DNA from: Sternotherus odoratus
Taxonomy: Eukaryota > Chordata > Testudines > Kinosternidae
Length of the DNA stretch: 64,000 nt
Direction: 5' to 3'
Assembly (NCBI GenBank): GCA_032164245.1
Contig: JAVMKO010000001.1
Coordinates: forward strand, 171,696,934-171,760,933
How positions within the stretch are numbered: position 1 is the first letter of the stretch; each line of letters opens with the position of its first letter. The notes under the pieces were generated by a model that was not told the origin of the DNA, searched no databases, and saw nothing but the letters and a program-made list of their open reading frames with translations. The translations under genes were made by a program, and so were the position numbers. Positions 10,357 to 22,695 of the stretch are shown one piece after another.

Positions 10357-11462
10357 TGTAGAAAAAATAAGTGGCTGCATAAGATTACAGAGTATCAGGG
10401 ATGGTGAAAAAGTTTATTGATCTGTGGGTTCCAAAAGGCTTAAATTCTATTGGGAGGGGTGATGGTTCTTGAGGTTCCCAGGACTGTGAGTTACCTTGTT
10501 ACTCCTTGCCTCCAGCATGAGTTAATCTTACCTGTGCTTAGCTGGGTATCCACTCTCTGACACCACCAGTCCATAGCCACGCAAGCATTTTCCCCTGGGC
10601 TATGCCAGGCCTTATTTTACCTTTCAGCTTAATAGCAGATGCCCCCAAGTCCTTTGAAGCATTCCCCTGTGATATCCAGCCGCTGACACTGGCTACTCGC
10701 AGAAATACCAGGCCTGCAGTTCCCAAAGGCTCAGTACTCTGCTTAACACCACAGCACTTAAGTATATTTTTAATGAAAATGAAAACAAGTTTGTTATCCA
10801 AGACTAGAGATTCAGGATATAATGAATATGGATATAAGAAACAAATAGTTACTTATAAAACTATATCATAACACACTTTCTACAGACTAAACTTAGCTAA
10901 CAGTTCAACCTCCTGTCTAAAGAAGCTTTATCTCACCCAAAGTCCTCTGCTGTGTTTCAACCAATGTTGGCTGAGATCCCATTTTCATAAATGCAAACCC
11001 ATGGCCCATTTGCTGCTTCGGTGCAGGACTGCCTTCTAGAAACATCCCCAGTGTTCATTGTCGCGGCTCTTAGACAGGATATCCACCCACGGCTTGTCTT
11101 TTTTTTCCCTCTGTGTGCTGCTTCCCATCTCTTCATTAACAGTTGACTTTGTATGTAAATAGGCATTCATTGGTTAGCCTACCCTGTTAATTTGCATCCC
11201 AAAGGAGCGAGAGGGTTTTTTTCTAACTCCTAGCTGGAAGAAAACCTGTTTTTCACCTTTGCTGCTGACTAATGCCTTCAGTGAGACTTTAAAAACACAT
11301 TTTGTGTGTGTCTATATATACATAATTCCTTATTGTAGCTGTAGATACAGTTCACAACAATATTAATGACCAGCGTGACACTAGCTCTCATTTGAGACAA
11401 TCAGACTCAGTATGTTCCTGTAACCCCCTTGCCAGTTGGCATTAAGAGGTTCTTGGGTCACA
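10357..11462 (-). mobile_element. LTR-like element (antisense)
   Basis: Read on the minus strand it begins TGTGACCCAAGAACC at 11462. A poly(A) signal AATAAA (minus strand, 10413-10418) lies close to the far end, which I place at 10357 where the minus strand reads ttctaca. This order (U3, poly(A) signal, short U5) fits an LTR. No internal coding sequence of a retroelement is adjacent, so it would be a solo LTR. The far boundary is uncertain and no target duplication was found. Confidence 0.55.
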
Positions 11463-11469
11463 GGGGTGG

Positions 11470-12300
11470 CTTATTGGAACCAGCATCAGCTATACCATTG
11501 CAGATCCAAGTGTCAACTGGTGCATATACAAAGGCTATCAGAATAGTATGGTAGCAGAATATTTCATCTAGTTGTCTAAAAAGTGATATGGGATGGTCCA
11601 AGTATGTTTGATTTATTTACTGAGCTACAGAAATCGCTCAGCTTCTGCTCCTGATCAGCAAGTCCTTTTCACAGTATACAAGGGCACTAACAATTTAAAA
11701 ACCCTGTGTGTCTTAACAGTATATCTTCAAACTTGATATCTGGTGACTTTTTTCTGTGAGATTGAGTCATTCTTTAACAGCTTTCTGGCTTTCAAGTGTG
11801 AGTTCAGCAGCTGTGAATGTTGCCTGTTACCGTGAATTAAGGCATAATAGCACAATACTAGCTGATCAGTTCTCTCTCCATGGATAAAGTGTGGGAAAGC
11901 TTTATTTAATATATCTTTCACCAGATGGCACGGCAGAAGTAATGTTGAATAATAACACCTATTTTCTAGGTCCAGGTCCCCTGCAGTAGTAGGAACTGAT
12001 TTAGTGAGAGTTACTCAAATGATCCTAGCAAGTGACCTGTGAACCCCAATGCAGAGAGAGGTGAAAACTCCTGGAAGGTCGCTGCCAATCTGACCTGAGG
12101 GAAATTCCGAATATGGTGATCAGTTAGACCCTGGGCACACCCAGTGCCCCATCTTCAGCAATGGCCATATCTGATGCTTTAGAAGTAGGAGCCAAAAACA
12201 AAATTACTTGGGATGGTGAGGGGAATCCCTTCCTAATCCCTGCAGGTGACTGCCTAATGCCCTGAGGCATGAGATTTTAAGAACACAAGACAAGAACTGG
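11470..12300. other. Stretch without recognised genes
   Basis: Unassigned sequence between two LTR-like elements. The part at 12020-12300 (ccagtgccccatcttcagc, tcccttcctaatccctgca) resembles old dispersed repeat sequence but cannot be named. Confidence 0.4.
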
Positions 12301-12306
12301 AGGATG

Positions 12307-13572
12307 TGATGGGTTGGATCACAGAGATCTCCTTGGGACTGTCACCTGATGTGCTGAGACTACCTCTGAGCCCATTTTCTCTGCCAGTTTGGGCCCCCAG
12401 AATGCTGTCTTGTTGAGCCAGACATGCCAGTCTGCTCCAACACAGACCCAGGGTCTGAACCATGCCCCCCTAAGCTGCAGATTTAACTGAAAACATCTTA
12501 AGAAGAACTCCTGTCTCCAGCACCCAGACACCCAGCTCCCAATGGGATCCAAACCCCAAATAAATCAGTTGTACTCTGTATAAAGCTTATACAAGGTAAA
12601 CTCATAAATTGTCACCCTCTATAACACTGATAGAGAGATATGCACAGCTGTTTGCTCCCCCAAGTATTACTTCCTTACTTTAGGTTAATTAAGAAGCAAA
12701 AAATGATTCAATTAAACATAAAAAGTAAGACCTAAGTGGTTCCAAGTAATAACAGACAGAACAAAGTAAGTTACCAAGCAAAATAAAATGAAACACGCGC
12801 GTCTAAGCCTAATAAATTAAGACACTGATTACCAATGAAAGCTCACCCCCCCTCCCCCCGTGATGATCCAATACGCTTGTTTCACAGACTGGGCACCTTT
12901 CTACTCTGGGTCCAGCAGTCACTCACATCCCCATAGCTACTGTCCTTTCTTCCAGTTTCATTCAGGCATCGCTTGGGGGTTGAGCCAGCTGAAGACAAAA
13001 TGGAGAGGCTTCCAGAGTCTTTTATATTTTATCTCTTATGGGCAGAAACCCCTTTGTTCTTCTGTGCAAAGTCACAGCAACAAGATGGGGTTTGTAGTCG
13101 CCTGGGCAAGTCACGTGTCCATGAAGGATTTAGCTTTTTGAAGGCCAACACCATTGTTTACATGTTAATTTGAACGTTCCCAGGAAAGCTCAGATGTGGA
13201 TTGATGTCTCCCAAAGTCCATTGTCAGTTATGTGTTTCTTGATAGGACTATTCTGAGTAAGTGCCCATCCTCAAGAAGCTGCCCAAATGCTTCACTGAGG
13301 CTACTTAGAATCAAATACATTGAGATACAAGTACATAGTCAATATTCATAACTTCAAATACAAAAATGATACACACATACAGGCAGCATAATCATAACCA
13401 GCAAACTACAACCTTTCCATAGACACCCCACTTGACCGCCTCTGTACAAGACCTTGTGCAATCATAGGACCCTGATTGCAACAATGATCTATACAGTCAC
13501 AGTTCATGTCAATAACGTCACAGAACAGACTCCCAGAGCTGCTGAGCCCTGTTCCACTCCCTCCCCATCACA
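12307..13572 (-). mobile_element. Solo LTR-like element (antisense)
   Basis: The ends are perfect short inverted repeats: TGTGATGGG at 12307 and CCCATCACA ending at 13572. On the minus strand a TATA-like box (ataaaatataaaaga, about 13019-13031) separates a U3-like region from the rest. The 5-prime part (minus strand) shares the order tgacgttattgac, tatagatcattg with the LTR at 51144-52211, so the two are related families. There are no internal retroviral genes. No obvious target duplication. Confidence 0.7.
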
Positions 13573-13879
13573 AGCATCCCTGTTATATAGTCCCACTCAT
13601 AAATATATCAAGATGTAACTTAAAACTAATGAAGTTGTTTGTCCCCACAATCCCTATTTGATGGCTGTTCCAGAATTTCACTCCTCTGATGGTAAGACTA
13701 AAGGCTAGTTTATGCCAGTTTGTTTGTGTGCCAATATTGTCCTTTAGCACCCGATTCTTCTAGCTTCTTGTTATATTTCTAGAGAGCAATAATATCCACT
13801 CTCAGCCTTTGTTTGGCTAGGCTCAGCTATTTGATGGTTTGGCCCGAACGTTCCAAAGTGATTTTTGGCTTCCCAACTT

Positions 13880-14244
13880 GAGATGATATAAAGGGTCTTT
13901 CTTGCTCATGGTCATAAATCTGAGGAACAAACAATGGACATACTTTCCCAATCAAGGTGTGTGAAATAATTTCTGCATTTTTTTTCCTTCTGGTTTGCAT
14001 CCGATAAGCTGCATATGTAACCACTTAAGCTAAGTCTTAGCCAAATCAGTCTCATTCCAGCCCTGGCCAGAAATTGGGTAAGTTGCTCATCTTGCACACT
14101 CATCGCCTCTTTGACACTGAAATCTCCCAAAAGTATCCGCCTTAGACACTTCAGCACCACTGCATAAAGAAACTCGGTCAAGTCAGCTGACTGCTCTGAG
14201 ATGCAGTGTAAAATTGCAAAAGCATCTACGTGAATGAGAAGCAT
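13880..14244 (-). pseudogene. Possible LINE endonuclease relic
   Basis: An open frame on the minus strand contains the segment LLGDFSV, preceded by a leucine-rich helix-like stretch and followed by DEQLTQFLARAGM. LINE apurinic-type endonucleases have a GDFN motif in the same kind of setting, with a following helix. The asparagine is replaced by Ser here. Only this local similarity supports it and no reverse transcriptase is adjacent, so it may be coincidence. Confidence 0.2.
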
Positions 14245-16560
14245 AAATGATAGTTTTAAATGTTCTTAAGAATGTAGGAATCTAAACCCCAATGAAAATG
14301 GGACTTAGTTTCTAAGTCTCATAGGCTTTAGAGAGAGAAAATTTTACCTACAAACTTTAGTCCCATTTTGAATATGAACATTAGATGGACATACTCTCTT
14401 ACATCTGTTTATGGAGCTGGAGATATGACGATACCAAACCAAATCATTCTCTTCTGTGGATTTCTCCAATCAATGTTTTAGTTTATTTAGTACTAATGAC
14501 AACTCCTAGACAAACATAACTCATATCTCAATACTATTCTTGTGCGTGCTTGGATATTTTTTTAGTAAGCTAGAAAATTTGTTTTCTTATCTACCACTTA
14601 TTCATATCTACCAATCTTTGCTCAAAAAGTACCAAGAGGTCATGTGGGGGTGGGAGAGAGAGAGAGGCAGGTGGGTGTCTTCCTTCCTTCCTTCATCTAT
14701 CTATCTATCTTTCAAAAGTTCTTTTAATTTAAAAAAGGAAACAAAATCCTTATATAGTAGAGGTTTGGGTTTTTTTTTTAAATTTCCAATTACTGGATGT
14801 TCTGTAAGGATTTTTCTTTAATATTTAAAATGATAAACCCAAACACCACTTTTAAGAACAAAGGGCGAGAACTCATGTACCATACCACTGATATATGTTG
14901 CCATGATAAGAAAGCAGGATAAAAAGCAATCATAAAAAGTTGAAGACATGGTTTTATTTGGCTTCATTCTAAAAGAGACATCCTATAACATACCTGTACA
15001 ATAAAAAGGCACTGCTAATCTTTCAGTGCTGAGGTTCCAACATTCTGAGCTTCGGTAAATCTTATTGCCATCTTCAGCTTCAGAGTCCCATTATCCCTTT
15101 ATCTTTCAGCTGTATGAGAAATGATAAAATCACTATCACACAACCATGCTTTCTGTGTGTGATACAAAGTCATTGTCTTGATGCTAGACATATGTGCTGA
15201 TGCATGCTAGCAGGCTTCTATTCTGTTGTATCAGAATTTGCTATACAGCCATATATTTTTGATAACTGAATTGATAGGTTGAATAGTTTTTGTCCAAATA
15301 AACCAACAACACTTAGAGTTACAAGTGAAACATGTAGGTCCTCTGTGGCATTTGCTGAAGGTTGACTGAGAAAATTTTGCCTGGCATGGGATTATATTAA
15401 ACGCCTATAGCTGTAACATTTGTTGCCCTTTAAAACCTAGTGCATCCATTTCCTGGAAAACTGGATTGTCATTCTCAGCACTGCAAAACTCACTTTCTGA
15501 CTCATAATGGAAACACAAATGAATTCCAGCTCAATTATTATTTCTCAATTATATAGTCCCATAGGGGTGAATAACATTACAAATATAAAAGAAGTAAACA
15601 TCCTTTCCCTGCGGTGCTTTCATACTAGTATCTGAACTGCCTTGGAAATGTTGAAATACCATAAGCAAAAGAGTTAGGTAGTTTGGGGGGGCTTCTACTT
15701 CCCCTTTTTCAGCAATATAACACCATCCTCATATGTGAGAAAGGAATCTGTTAAATTATCACTACGACAATGCAGACAAGTAATGAAATATCAGAGAAAG
15801 GGCTACTACTCATCAAAAAAGAATCTGGTAATTAAAAGCCATTAGGAGCCCAAAAATGAAGTTTGTAAAGATTTAAGGATTTAAGCTTTTGGATTTAAGC
15901 TAAGTCATTTTGCAGGACCATATTTTTCATATGTAAAATGCTTAGTTACAAAGGGAAAGTGGCTGAAAACATACCCGAATTCTTCCACCTGAGGGTTTTA
16001 AATGAATCCATATACAGTTTTTACATTACACAATTCAGGCTATATGCAGTATTTAGTTAGAACTAAGGATGATTTTCCAATACATGAGGTTTAGGAATAT
16101 ACAATATTCCCATTTTTCTTCAATTCAGTGTTCTGAGACAGCATATCAATAAGACCTTGCTGTAGAATAAATACCCACTTAAGACCAAACCAGTTAGTGG
16201 TATCTTCACATTTGCTTCTCAAAAATTAGATAAAGAGAAATATCTGTATGCTCTCCTGCTGCATGTCATGTTCATTCAGGATGATGGAATGTAACAATTC
16301 AATTGATTTTAACCTCAAGATTCTGTAATACAGAAGAATTTTAAGAAACTTAAGATGCTGTGAAAGTTTGGTTGATAATTAGGCTGGAAATGGAGGAATA
16401 TGGCTGATCAATAATCAGTGCAAGCAAAACATAATTCCCTGGTTGAAGATTAGGTGCAAATCTTGAATATTTTTAAAATACATTCTGAATGTAAACTAAG
16501 TTTACTTGAATAGCCACATGTGGCAATGATCTCTAACAGCATAAATTAGCTGTAACTGTC
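14245..16560. other. Stretch without recognised genes
   Basis: AT-rich, apparently single-copy sequence. The only simple feature is a ttcc/atct microsatellite at 14680-14713. No exon or repeat family was recognised. Confidence 0.5.
14680..14713. repeat. (TTCC)n(ATCT)n microsatellite
   Basis: Four ttcc units are followed by four atct units. Compound simple repeat. Confidence 0.85.
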
Positions 16561-17110
16561 ATTTTAAACTAGTATTATTATTAGTAGGTACCACTGAAAT
16601 TGTCCATTTATTTCAGGTGTACCTACCTATCCAGCATACTTCAACCACCAACAATAAAGTAATCAATATTTAAACATCATCAACAATAAAATCAGCAGCA
16701 GCCAAACAAATGCTAAGGAAACAAAATACGGTAACTCAATCAACCAAAAAGCATCAAAGCCGTTTAAAAAACTCTTCTGAAAAAGCCTGGATTAAGATCT
16801 CTGTCTTTGAGTGCGCACTCAAGGGCAACAAACTCAGGTTCTTTCAGGCCACAAAAGGGATGAAGTAATGATGACCAGTGAGTTGGAATGGAGGGCCCTC
16901 ACTAAGACTGCCTTCTCACCACTTCCGAGATGTACCAATCTAGGGAGTCTTTGCTTTTACATCCCAGCTGATCTCATCAACATACCAGCTGATCTCATCA
17001 CAGGGAGCAAGTCCTCACTTACAATGGAGTAAATCAGGAGTCACTCTAGGGAAGTCAATGGAGTTACCATAGTGTAAAAACAGTGTGAGGAAAATTAGGC
17101 CCTCAGTCTC
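16560..17110. repeat. Possible old LINE or dispersed repeat
   Basis: The block contains a purine-rich, retroposon-like text (ctttcaggccacaaaaggga and neighbours). It ends with the old dispersed phrases gtaaatcaggagtcactct and gaagtcaatggagttac, which recur at 17920. It also holds a 21-bp direct duplication at 16964-17003 (ccagctgatctcatca). The family is not identified. Confidence 0.3.
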
Positions 17111-19040
17111 CAATGGGTGCATGATGCAAATCCTAAAGAGCTTTGTCCATTAAAACCAACCACTTGAATTGCATCCAGAAATGACTTAGAACCTTGGCAG
17201 TGTATGGTGTAAGGTGCTGCCTGCCAGAAGCATCACTGTGTACGAGGGCAGCTATGATCTGCACAACTTACCCATTGATTGCCAGTCAGAAATGTCATCA
17301 GTCTGGAACAGACAAATCAGCATCACTCCATCTCAGAGGCGTCAAAGGCACGGGACACAGTGAGGAGATCCACATCCAGGAATGAAGATTTGCACTTCCT
17401 TGCTGAACGTGAATTTTCAAATCCACGCCTGACTGCCAGTCACTGTTATGGGCACATCCAGAAGCAGCGGAGAATTCAAGACTCTCTTATGGAAGGAATG
17501 GCAGCGCACAGACGTTGTTCCCGTATTACTTTAATTATTTGGTAAGATGAAAATAAACAAACAAGAACCTGTGTATAATGTGGCAATACCCCAACAGGGA
17601 TTTGCGCAGGTCATATAACAGACATGTATAGGAACGATTTTACAGAAAGAGTCAGAAATACTTAAAAAATTATTAAGATAGTCATGCACACAGAAAAGAG
17701 CAATGGGCTTTGTTTTGTTATTTAGGACTATGGTTTGCTACTTCGGGGGCACAGAAACTTTATAACATCAAGGGTTGCTTGGGCAACCTGCCAGGGGCCT
17801 AATGGTTGACCCTAATTAGCATAATTTGTATTAAGTTTGGTTACATCTGTAGCATCATTGACATGGAGGGGCCATATTCCGAACTGGTGTAAATTGAAGT
17901 AGCTCTGAAGTCAATGGAGCTCAATCAGTTTACACCAGCTCGGCGTCCAGTCTGGTGCTTTTAATAAAAAGGAATTTTGTAGTTTGGAGCCACAATGCAA
18001 ACAGATGGCCTACGGATTGCAGTGTGTCTGAGATAAAGTGCATGCATAAGGAAGAAGGAAGTTCTTTCCCTTTAACAGTGTGACCTGATAAGATAGCTCC
18101 AGGTTATAAAATCTAGCCTTGCCAAAGGCATTGTATTTTCACTCTGATGTTGCTTGCCGTGTAGAGCTCCCAGTACGCTTACAGAAAAGCTGAGTGAGGT
18201 ATTTTTTATTGTCTTTAGACAAAAGTGGGGGGGGGACCTCTCTGACTTTTTTTTCCCCTTCTTTAATAAGCCATCCTCATTTGGCAACTTCAATCTGATC
18301 TCAGGGCTCTGTTCATAACCCAAGTCATGATAAGGATGATAGAAGTCCTGGATTTTGAATTAAGGGAGGCAGATAAGATCCTGTAAATATCTAAGAAATT
18401 GCAAGACCATGTTCTTTTTAACTTGCAATAGATCCAAATACTGTCAGACTTTGAACTAACAATTGTGATAACTTTGTGGATGTCAGAACTATGTGAACAA
18501 TATGGAATTTAGAATTGATTAAGTATTTTAATTTCTTTTCCTGCTCAATGAATTAATCTGCTCAAGCAGATTGCACTTTCCTTGCATGTATTTGTTCTTT
18601 AGATTTATTTGACTAATTCCATTTAGAATTTGTGACTTTATGGACTGCTCAGAAATTGAACTTTTGTGCTTGGTGGTTGTGACTGGTGAGAAGAAAAATG
18701 GTTTTATTTCTGTCCATGGTCTGGGAGACCACACAAGCACTTTCAGTGTCATTGCTTGCATCGATGAATTTAAAAGTTGGTTTCTGCAAATACTCAGACA
18801 TGTGGTTTTCACATATGCTTTCCATGAACTGTTGTGCCGGTAAAACTCTATGGTTCAAGTATTCAAGGAAACTGAAAATCTTGCAAGCAGGATTGAAGTG
18901 AATTCATTTAGAAAGATCAGCAAATAATTGCAGATTTTAAAATATTTGCCTAGCTCAACAGACCACACAGCCTGACAAAATCTGAACGGTGATGTCAGCC
19001 GTGCTCCAAAAATTAAAAGTTCAGATCAAGACCCAGCAGA
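17110..19040. other. Stretch without recognised genes
   Basis: No assignable gene. At 17880-17950 the phrases gaactggtgtaaattg, gaagtcaatggagctc and gtttacaccagctc form another copy of the ancient gaagtcaatgg-type dispersed repeat. Short open frames on both strands at 18528-18901 overlap one another and show no family resemblance. Confidence 0.45.
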
Positions 19041-19053
19041 ATCATTTACAGTC

Positions 19054-19153
19054 TAGGGTGACCAGACAGCAAATGTGAAAAATTAGGACGGGTGGGGGAT
19101 AATAGGAGCCTATCAGAACTGTCCCTATAAAATGGGGACATCTGGTCATCTTA
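19054..19153 (-). mobile_element. hAT-type MITE, copy 2
   Basis: This is the reverse-orientation partner of the element at 1113-1237. The left end is tagggtgaccagac and the right end ctggtcatctta. The flanks share atttacagtc (19044-19053 on the left, 19153-19162 on the right), which contains an 8-bp or slightly longer target duplication. It is 25 bp shorter than copy 1 through internal loss. Non-coding and non-autonomous. Confidence 0.8.
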
Positions 19154-19159
19154 TTTACA

Positions 19160-20460
19160 GTCTGACCTGCCACAGTGCAAGAAAGGAAATTAGACAACAG
19201 TTCTTATTAATCTATTTTACAAGTTTTCACCTACTGAATCCTCTTTGCATCACTCTTCCTTTGTGCAGACCACTTCTGTGTTATCAGTGCCATTTTATCC
19301 CAGAAAATTTGTATTCTCTCTGTAAAGCACTCAAAGCTTGGCAGGGGGAAATGTTGCTGTGGTGGGCTTTTTCGCTGAAACTAACCACACCCGATTCTTT
19401 TTTCTTTCTGTGCCAGGACGCTGGCAACAGAAAAAGATAGTCGCTAAACTCCTTGAGAATGAGAAATAATGCCCCCTTTTCTCTTTGCCATCTATAAAAC
19501 TGGGTCTTTATCAAGATAATTTAAGAATGGTAAGTGGTGTTTCCTCAGCCCCATTGCCTTCGGGGAGGAGGGGGGACAGAGAGGCTGACCAGGTTCCTAT
19601 AACAACTCCCCGTGTGTACTGGGTCAGATTGTACTATGCCTGAGATATAGGGTCACACTCTGATAAACTTACACTGAGTAGCACCTGACTCCATGGGGAG
19701 TTCCATTTACTTCAATGTGACTTCTCATGGAGGAGGTAATTACTCAGTGCATGTCTGAGGAGCAGAACTGTCCCGCTATAAATATTTCACTTTTTAAAAA
19801 AGCCTTTTATAATAATCTTATTTTATGATAAGGGGAGTAGTAGTGAGTCACAGATTAAGGCTGTCTAAAACTTCCCATTATTAAAAAAGTGTGTGTCACA
19901 GGGACAGCTGGAAGGGACCCCTGCCATTAGGTAGCCTAACACTTTCCACTACAAAGGATCTTTGCAACCTTGCCTTTGACAAGCTTTCACACCTCCACTG
20001 TTTGCACCAGGTCTTTGATATTTGGCAGGGGGGAATCCCCCAGGCTATCGAATGCCTTTTATTAGTCTCATGAAAAGCCAGTAACACTTGGCTGAGATAT
20101 GAAATGATTAGAAATACTTTCCCTTCTCTCAGCCACATTCCTCAGGAACATTTCCCCCATTTTGAGGCTGAGCTCACACTGCTGCCAAAGCAGCGGTGGC
20201 TGCAGTACACCCTGCACTGGAAACACCAGGAAGTTGCCAGAGCAGCTGGGGTAAGGAGGAGCTGGGCTGGGGCAAGGGGAAGCTCGGCTGGGCTCCCCCA
20301 ACAGCCTGCCAGAGCCTGCATGTTGCATCAACAACCGATCCCCTCTGTGGGACACACACATGTGCTAGGAGGTTCCCCCAGTTTCTGGGCAGGAAGAGGT
20401 GAGCTCCCACTCCAACCATCTTCTGGATCCAGCAATCCATCCACCCCTTTGGAAAATAGC
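19160..20460. other. Stretch without recognised genes
   Basis: No exon or RNA gene was recognised. Short frames on both strands overlap one another. The word tccatttacttcaatgtgac near 19705 is another trace of the ancient gaagtcaatgg-type repeat. Confidence 0.45.
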
Positions 20461-21034
20461 CTTCTGCTGTTAGTGACTTGGGTATTAGAAACATTTGCCA
20501 ACATATGTTACATCGGCATAAAGCTCTTGCAGTTAGTACCTCGCTTGTGCGCGTGCATACTTGGTTCCTTGCATCAGCGCTACGTGTCCTCACCAGGAGA
20601 GCTTGTGTTGATGCACAGTGCGGTGTGCCATGGGTATGCATCCCAGCTTGCAACTCGCCACTGGCTAGTGCCCTGTCTTTTGGGACGTTTCAATAATGCC
20701 TGGTAGGGCAGAAATGAGTCATGCAGGGGTGACTGGGAGCCAAAGTGTCAACTTCCCAGCATGCAACCTTTGCCATTCCATAACGTCACCATTTTTGTGC
20801 CTTTTTTAAAAAAATCCCATTTGCCTGCACAGCCTGTCTCACTGTCCACAGTCTCTGACAGAAGCATGGAGCATGTGCTATTGTTATGAGTGTAGCAAAC
20901 ATAGGATGCACGATCCTTGGGTATTTGCGGCACCACAAGAAGAATCAAATCAGCATGGAACATGACGATTTCTTGGAGGACAAATTGCTGAGGGACATAG
21001 CGAGCACCAATTGGGGGAGGTGTGTTCACGGAGC

Positions 21035-21633
21035 CAGGGCCGGCAACAGGGGGGTACTACGGGTAGAGTTGTACCGGGCCCCGGACTTGAGGGGGGGCCC
21101 CTTAAGTCCGGGGATCGGTACACAGCTCTACCCGTAGTCGTCCCCCCTGGGCGCTGCATCTCCCTGGCCGCTCTTTCCCCGGCTGTGTCCGCGGCCGGCT
21201 GCCTCCCGAGCCCTTCAGCCGGCGGCTTATCCCGCACCCCAGGAGCCGCCCCGAGGCACCCTCGGCTGCAGCGCTTCCCCCGCCCACCTGCATCAAGAGC
21301 CGGGCCAGCCCTTGGCAGGGGGGAGCCACTCGGCACCACAGGATGCCAGCTCCATCGCCTCCCCTGCCCCGGCGGCTGCAGAGGACTGGCCAGGCGTGCC
21401 GCTCCACAGGGGCGGGGGCCAGCGAGTGGGGCTGGGGAGACCTGGGTGCGCGCAGCCCAGCCAGCCCCGGCCCAGGGGCCTGCGGGGAACCAATGGCGGG
21501 GGGAGGTTAGGCTGGGGGAGGAGATTAGGTTGGGTGGGCCGGGTCAGGCAGGGGGGGGAGGAGACTAGGCTGGGAGGGGTGGGGGGCCCAACGATCAGAG
21601 TAGGGGGCCCCAAAATTTCTGTCGCCGGCCCTG
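21035..21633. mobile_element. 599-bp hAT-type element
   Basis: The ends are cagggccggc and gccggccctg, a perfect 10-bp terminal inverted repeat. It is flanked by an exact 8-bp target duplication, cacggagc, at 21027-21034 and 21634-21641. The 8-bp duplication and CAGGG-type ends are diagnostic of hAT. The interior is GC-rich and non-coding (the open frames on both strands are low-complexity). It is inserted in the Harbinger transposase remnant and is therefore younger. The duplication is still perfect, so the insertion is comparatively recent. Confidence 0.95.
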
Positions 21634-22054
21634 CACGGAGCAGCTGCAGATGTTGAAGTGCTGCTTCCGGGCCCAAGAAAAGAACACTGACTGGTGGGAT
21701 CTCCTCATAATCAGTCACACTGGAATAATGTTTATAGTGGGGGGGGTGCTGAGAGCCATTGAACAAAACTGTAAGCCCTGGATATGATGGAAACCACTTC
21801 AAGCCCAGGGTGCTGCTTCACTCCTTGCTCCTGCACCACTGGTCACAATGCAGATTTGGGGTGACGAGTAGCGTCTGCAGAACTTTCCTGGATCCATGTG
21901 CCAAGTTCACCCCAGCCCTTCAGTGCAGGGAGACCAAAATGAGAGCAGCACTGGCAAAGGAAAAGCGAACGGCAATCGCCCTGTAGCAACTTGCAACGCC
22001 AGATTGCTACTGGTCAGTGGGAAATCATGTTGGAGTTGGAAAATCCACTGTGGG

Positions 22055-22511
22055 ACCCTCTCACAGGGTTCGCGCATGTTTTCTCCCTTGAGCCTGCGCC
22101 CTGTGCTTAGGCTGGTATAATCGAGTCCCCCATGCCTTCTTTTGCTGGTTCACCCAAGTGTCTTTATTTACAGTGTTCGTGCAGATCCCAGATCCCCCAA
22201 CAGACCCACAAACCCTCCCCAGGATCTCCTGGCTTTTGAGGTGTCCTTCCTTGGTAAGGAGACAGCACTACTGCCCTCCTGTCTCCTCTCAAGCTAGGCT
22301 CCTCCCTGAGGTTTGGTCAGGGCTTTTATAGCCCTCTCCTGCCTCAGCCCAGCTGCCACCACTTAGCTCAGCATGTTCCTCTGAGCCAGCCCTCCTTAGG
22401 GCTTGCAGCTGGGCTCCCTGCTGAATACCTGCATCTCTACCCCTGGCCAGAGAGCAGGCTGCAGCCAGCATTTTGGCAGAGCCTTAAAGGGGTTTACCCT
22501 GCCCTGCCACA
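22055..22511 (-). mobile_element. Short LTR-like element (antisense) in Harbinger
   Basis: On the minus strand it starts TGTGGCAGGGCAGGG at 22511, has a TATA box (gctataaaagccc, about 22323-22335) and then a poly(A) signal AATAAA (about 22161-22166). This is the order expected of U3-R-U5. Alignment of the flanks with copy 1 of Harbinger (3368-4606) shows that about 455 bp were inserted between ccactgtggg and ccttgtcatgcaag. The exact ends and the target duplication could not be fixed. Confidence 0.65.
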
Positions 22512-22558
22512 GGCCCCTTGTCATGCAAGTGGGCAGGGCCACCAATTGTCTTCTGCTA

Positions 22559-22695
22559 CCGTGTTTCCCCGAAAATAAGACAGTGTCTTATATTAATTTT
22601 TGCTCCCAAAATTACATTACATTATATTACAGCGAGAGGCAAAACTGGAAGTACGTCTTATTTTCGGGGGATGTCTTACTTTTGGGGAAACAGGG
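22559..22695. mobile_element. 137-bp TA-target MITE
   Basis: Terminal inverted repeats are ccgtgtttccccgaaaat and, on the other strand from the right end, ccctgtttccccaaaag. They are flanked by TA on each side (22557-22558 and 22696-22697). Removing the element restores Harbinger text aligned with copy 1 (ctgcta then tgcagg). The element is made of near-palindromic aaaataagac/gtcttatttt modules. Ends of the ccgtnttt type are shared with the TA-MITE at 35058-35322. Superfamily placement (Tc1/mariner-like or other TA-targeting) is not settled by sequence alone. Confidence 0.85.

Noticed and set aside
20104..20706. A 200-codon plus-strand frame with a long minus-strand frame opposite.
   Set aside because: It overlaps the decayed 5-prime part of Harbinger copy 2, and I see no conserved domain in either frame.
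21011..21568. A 185-codon frame, and overlapping minus frames, as a possible gene.
   Set aside because: All lie in the GC-rich non-coding interior of the 599-bp hAT element.
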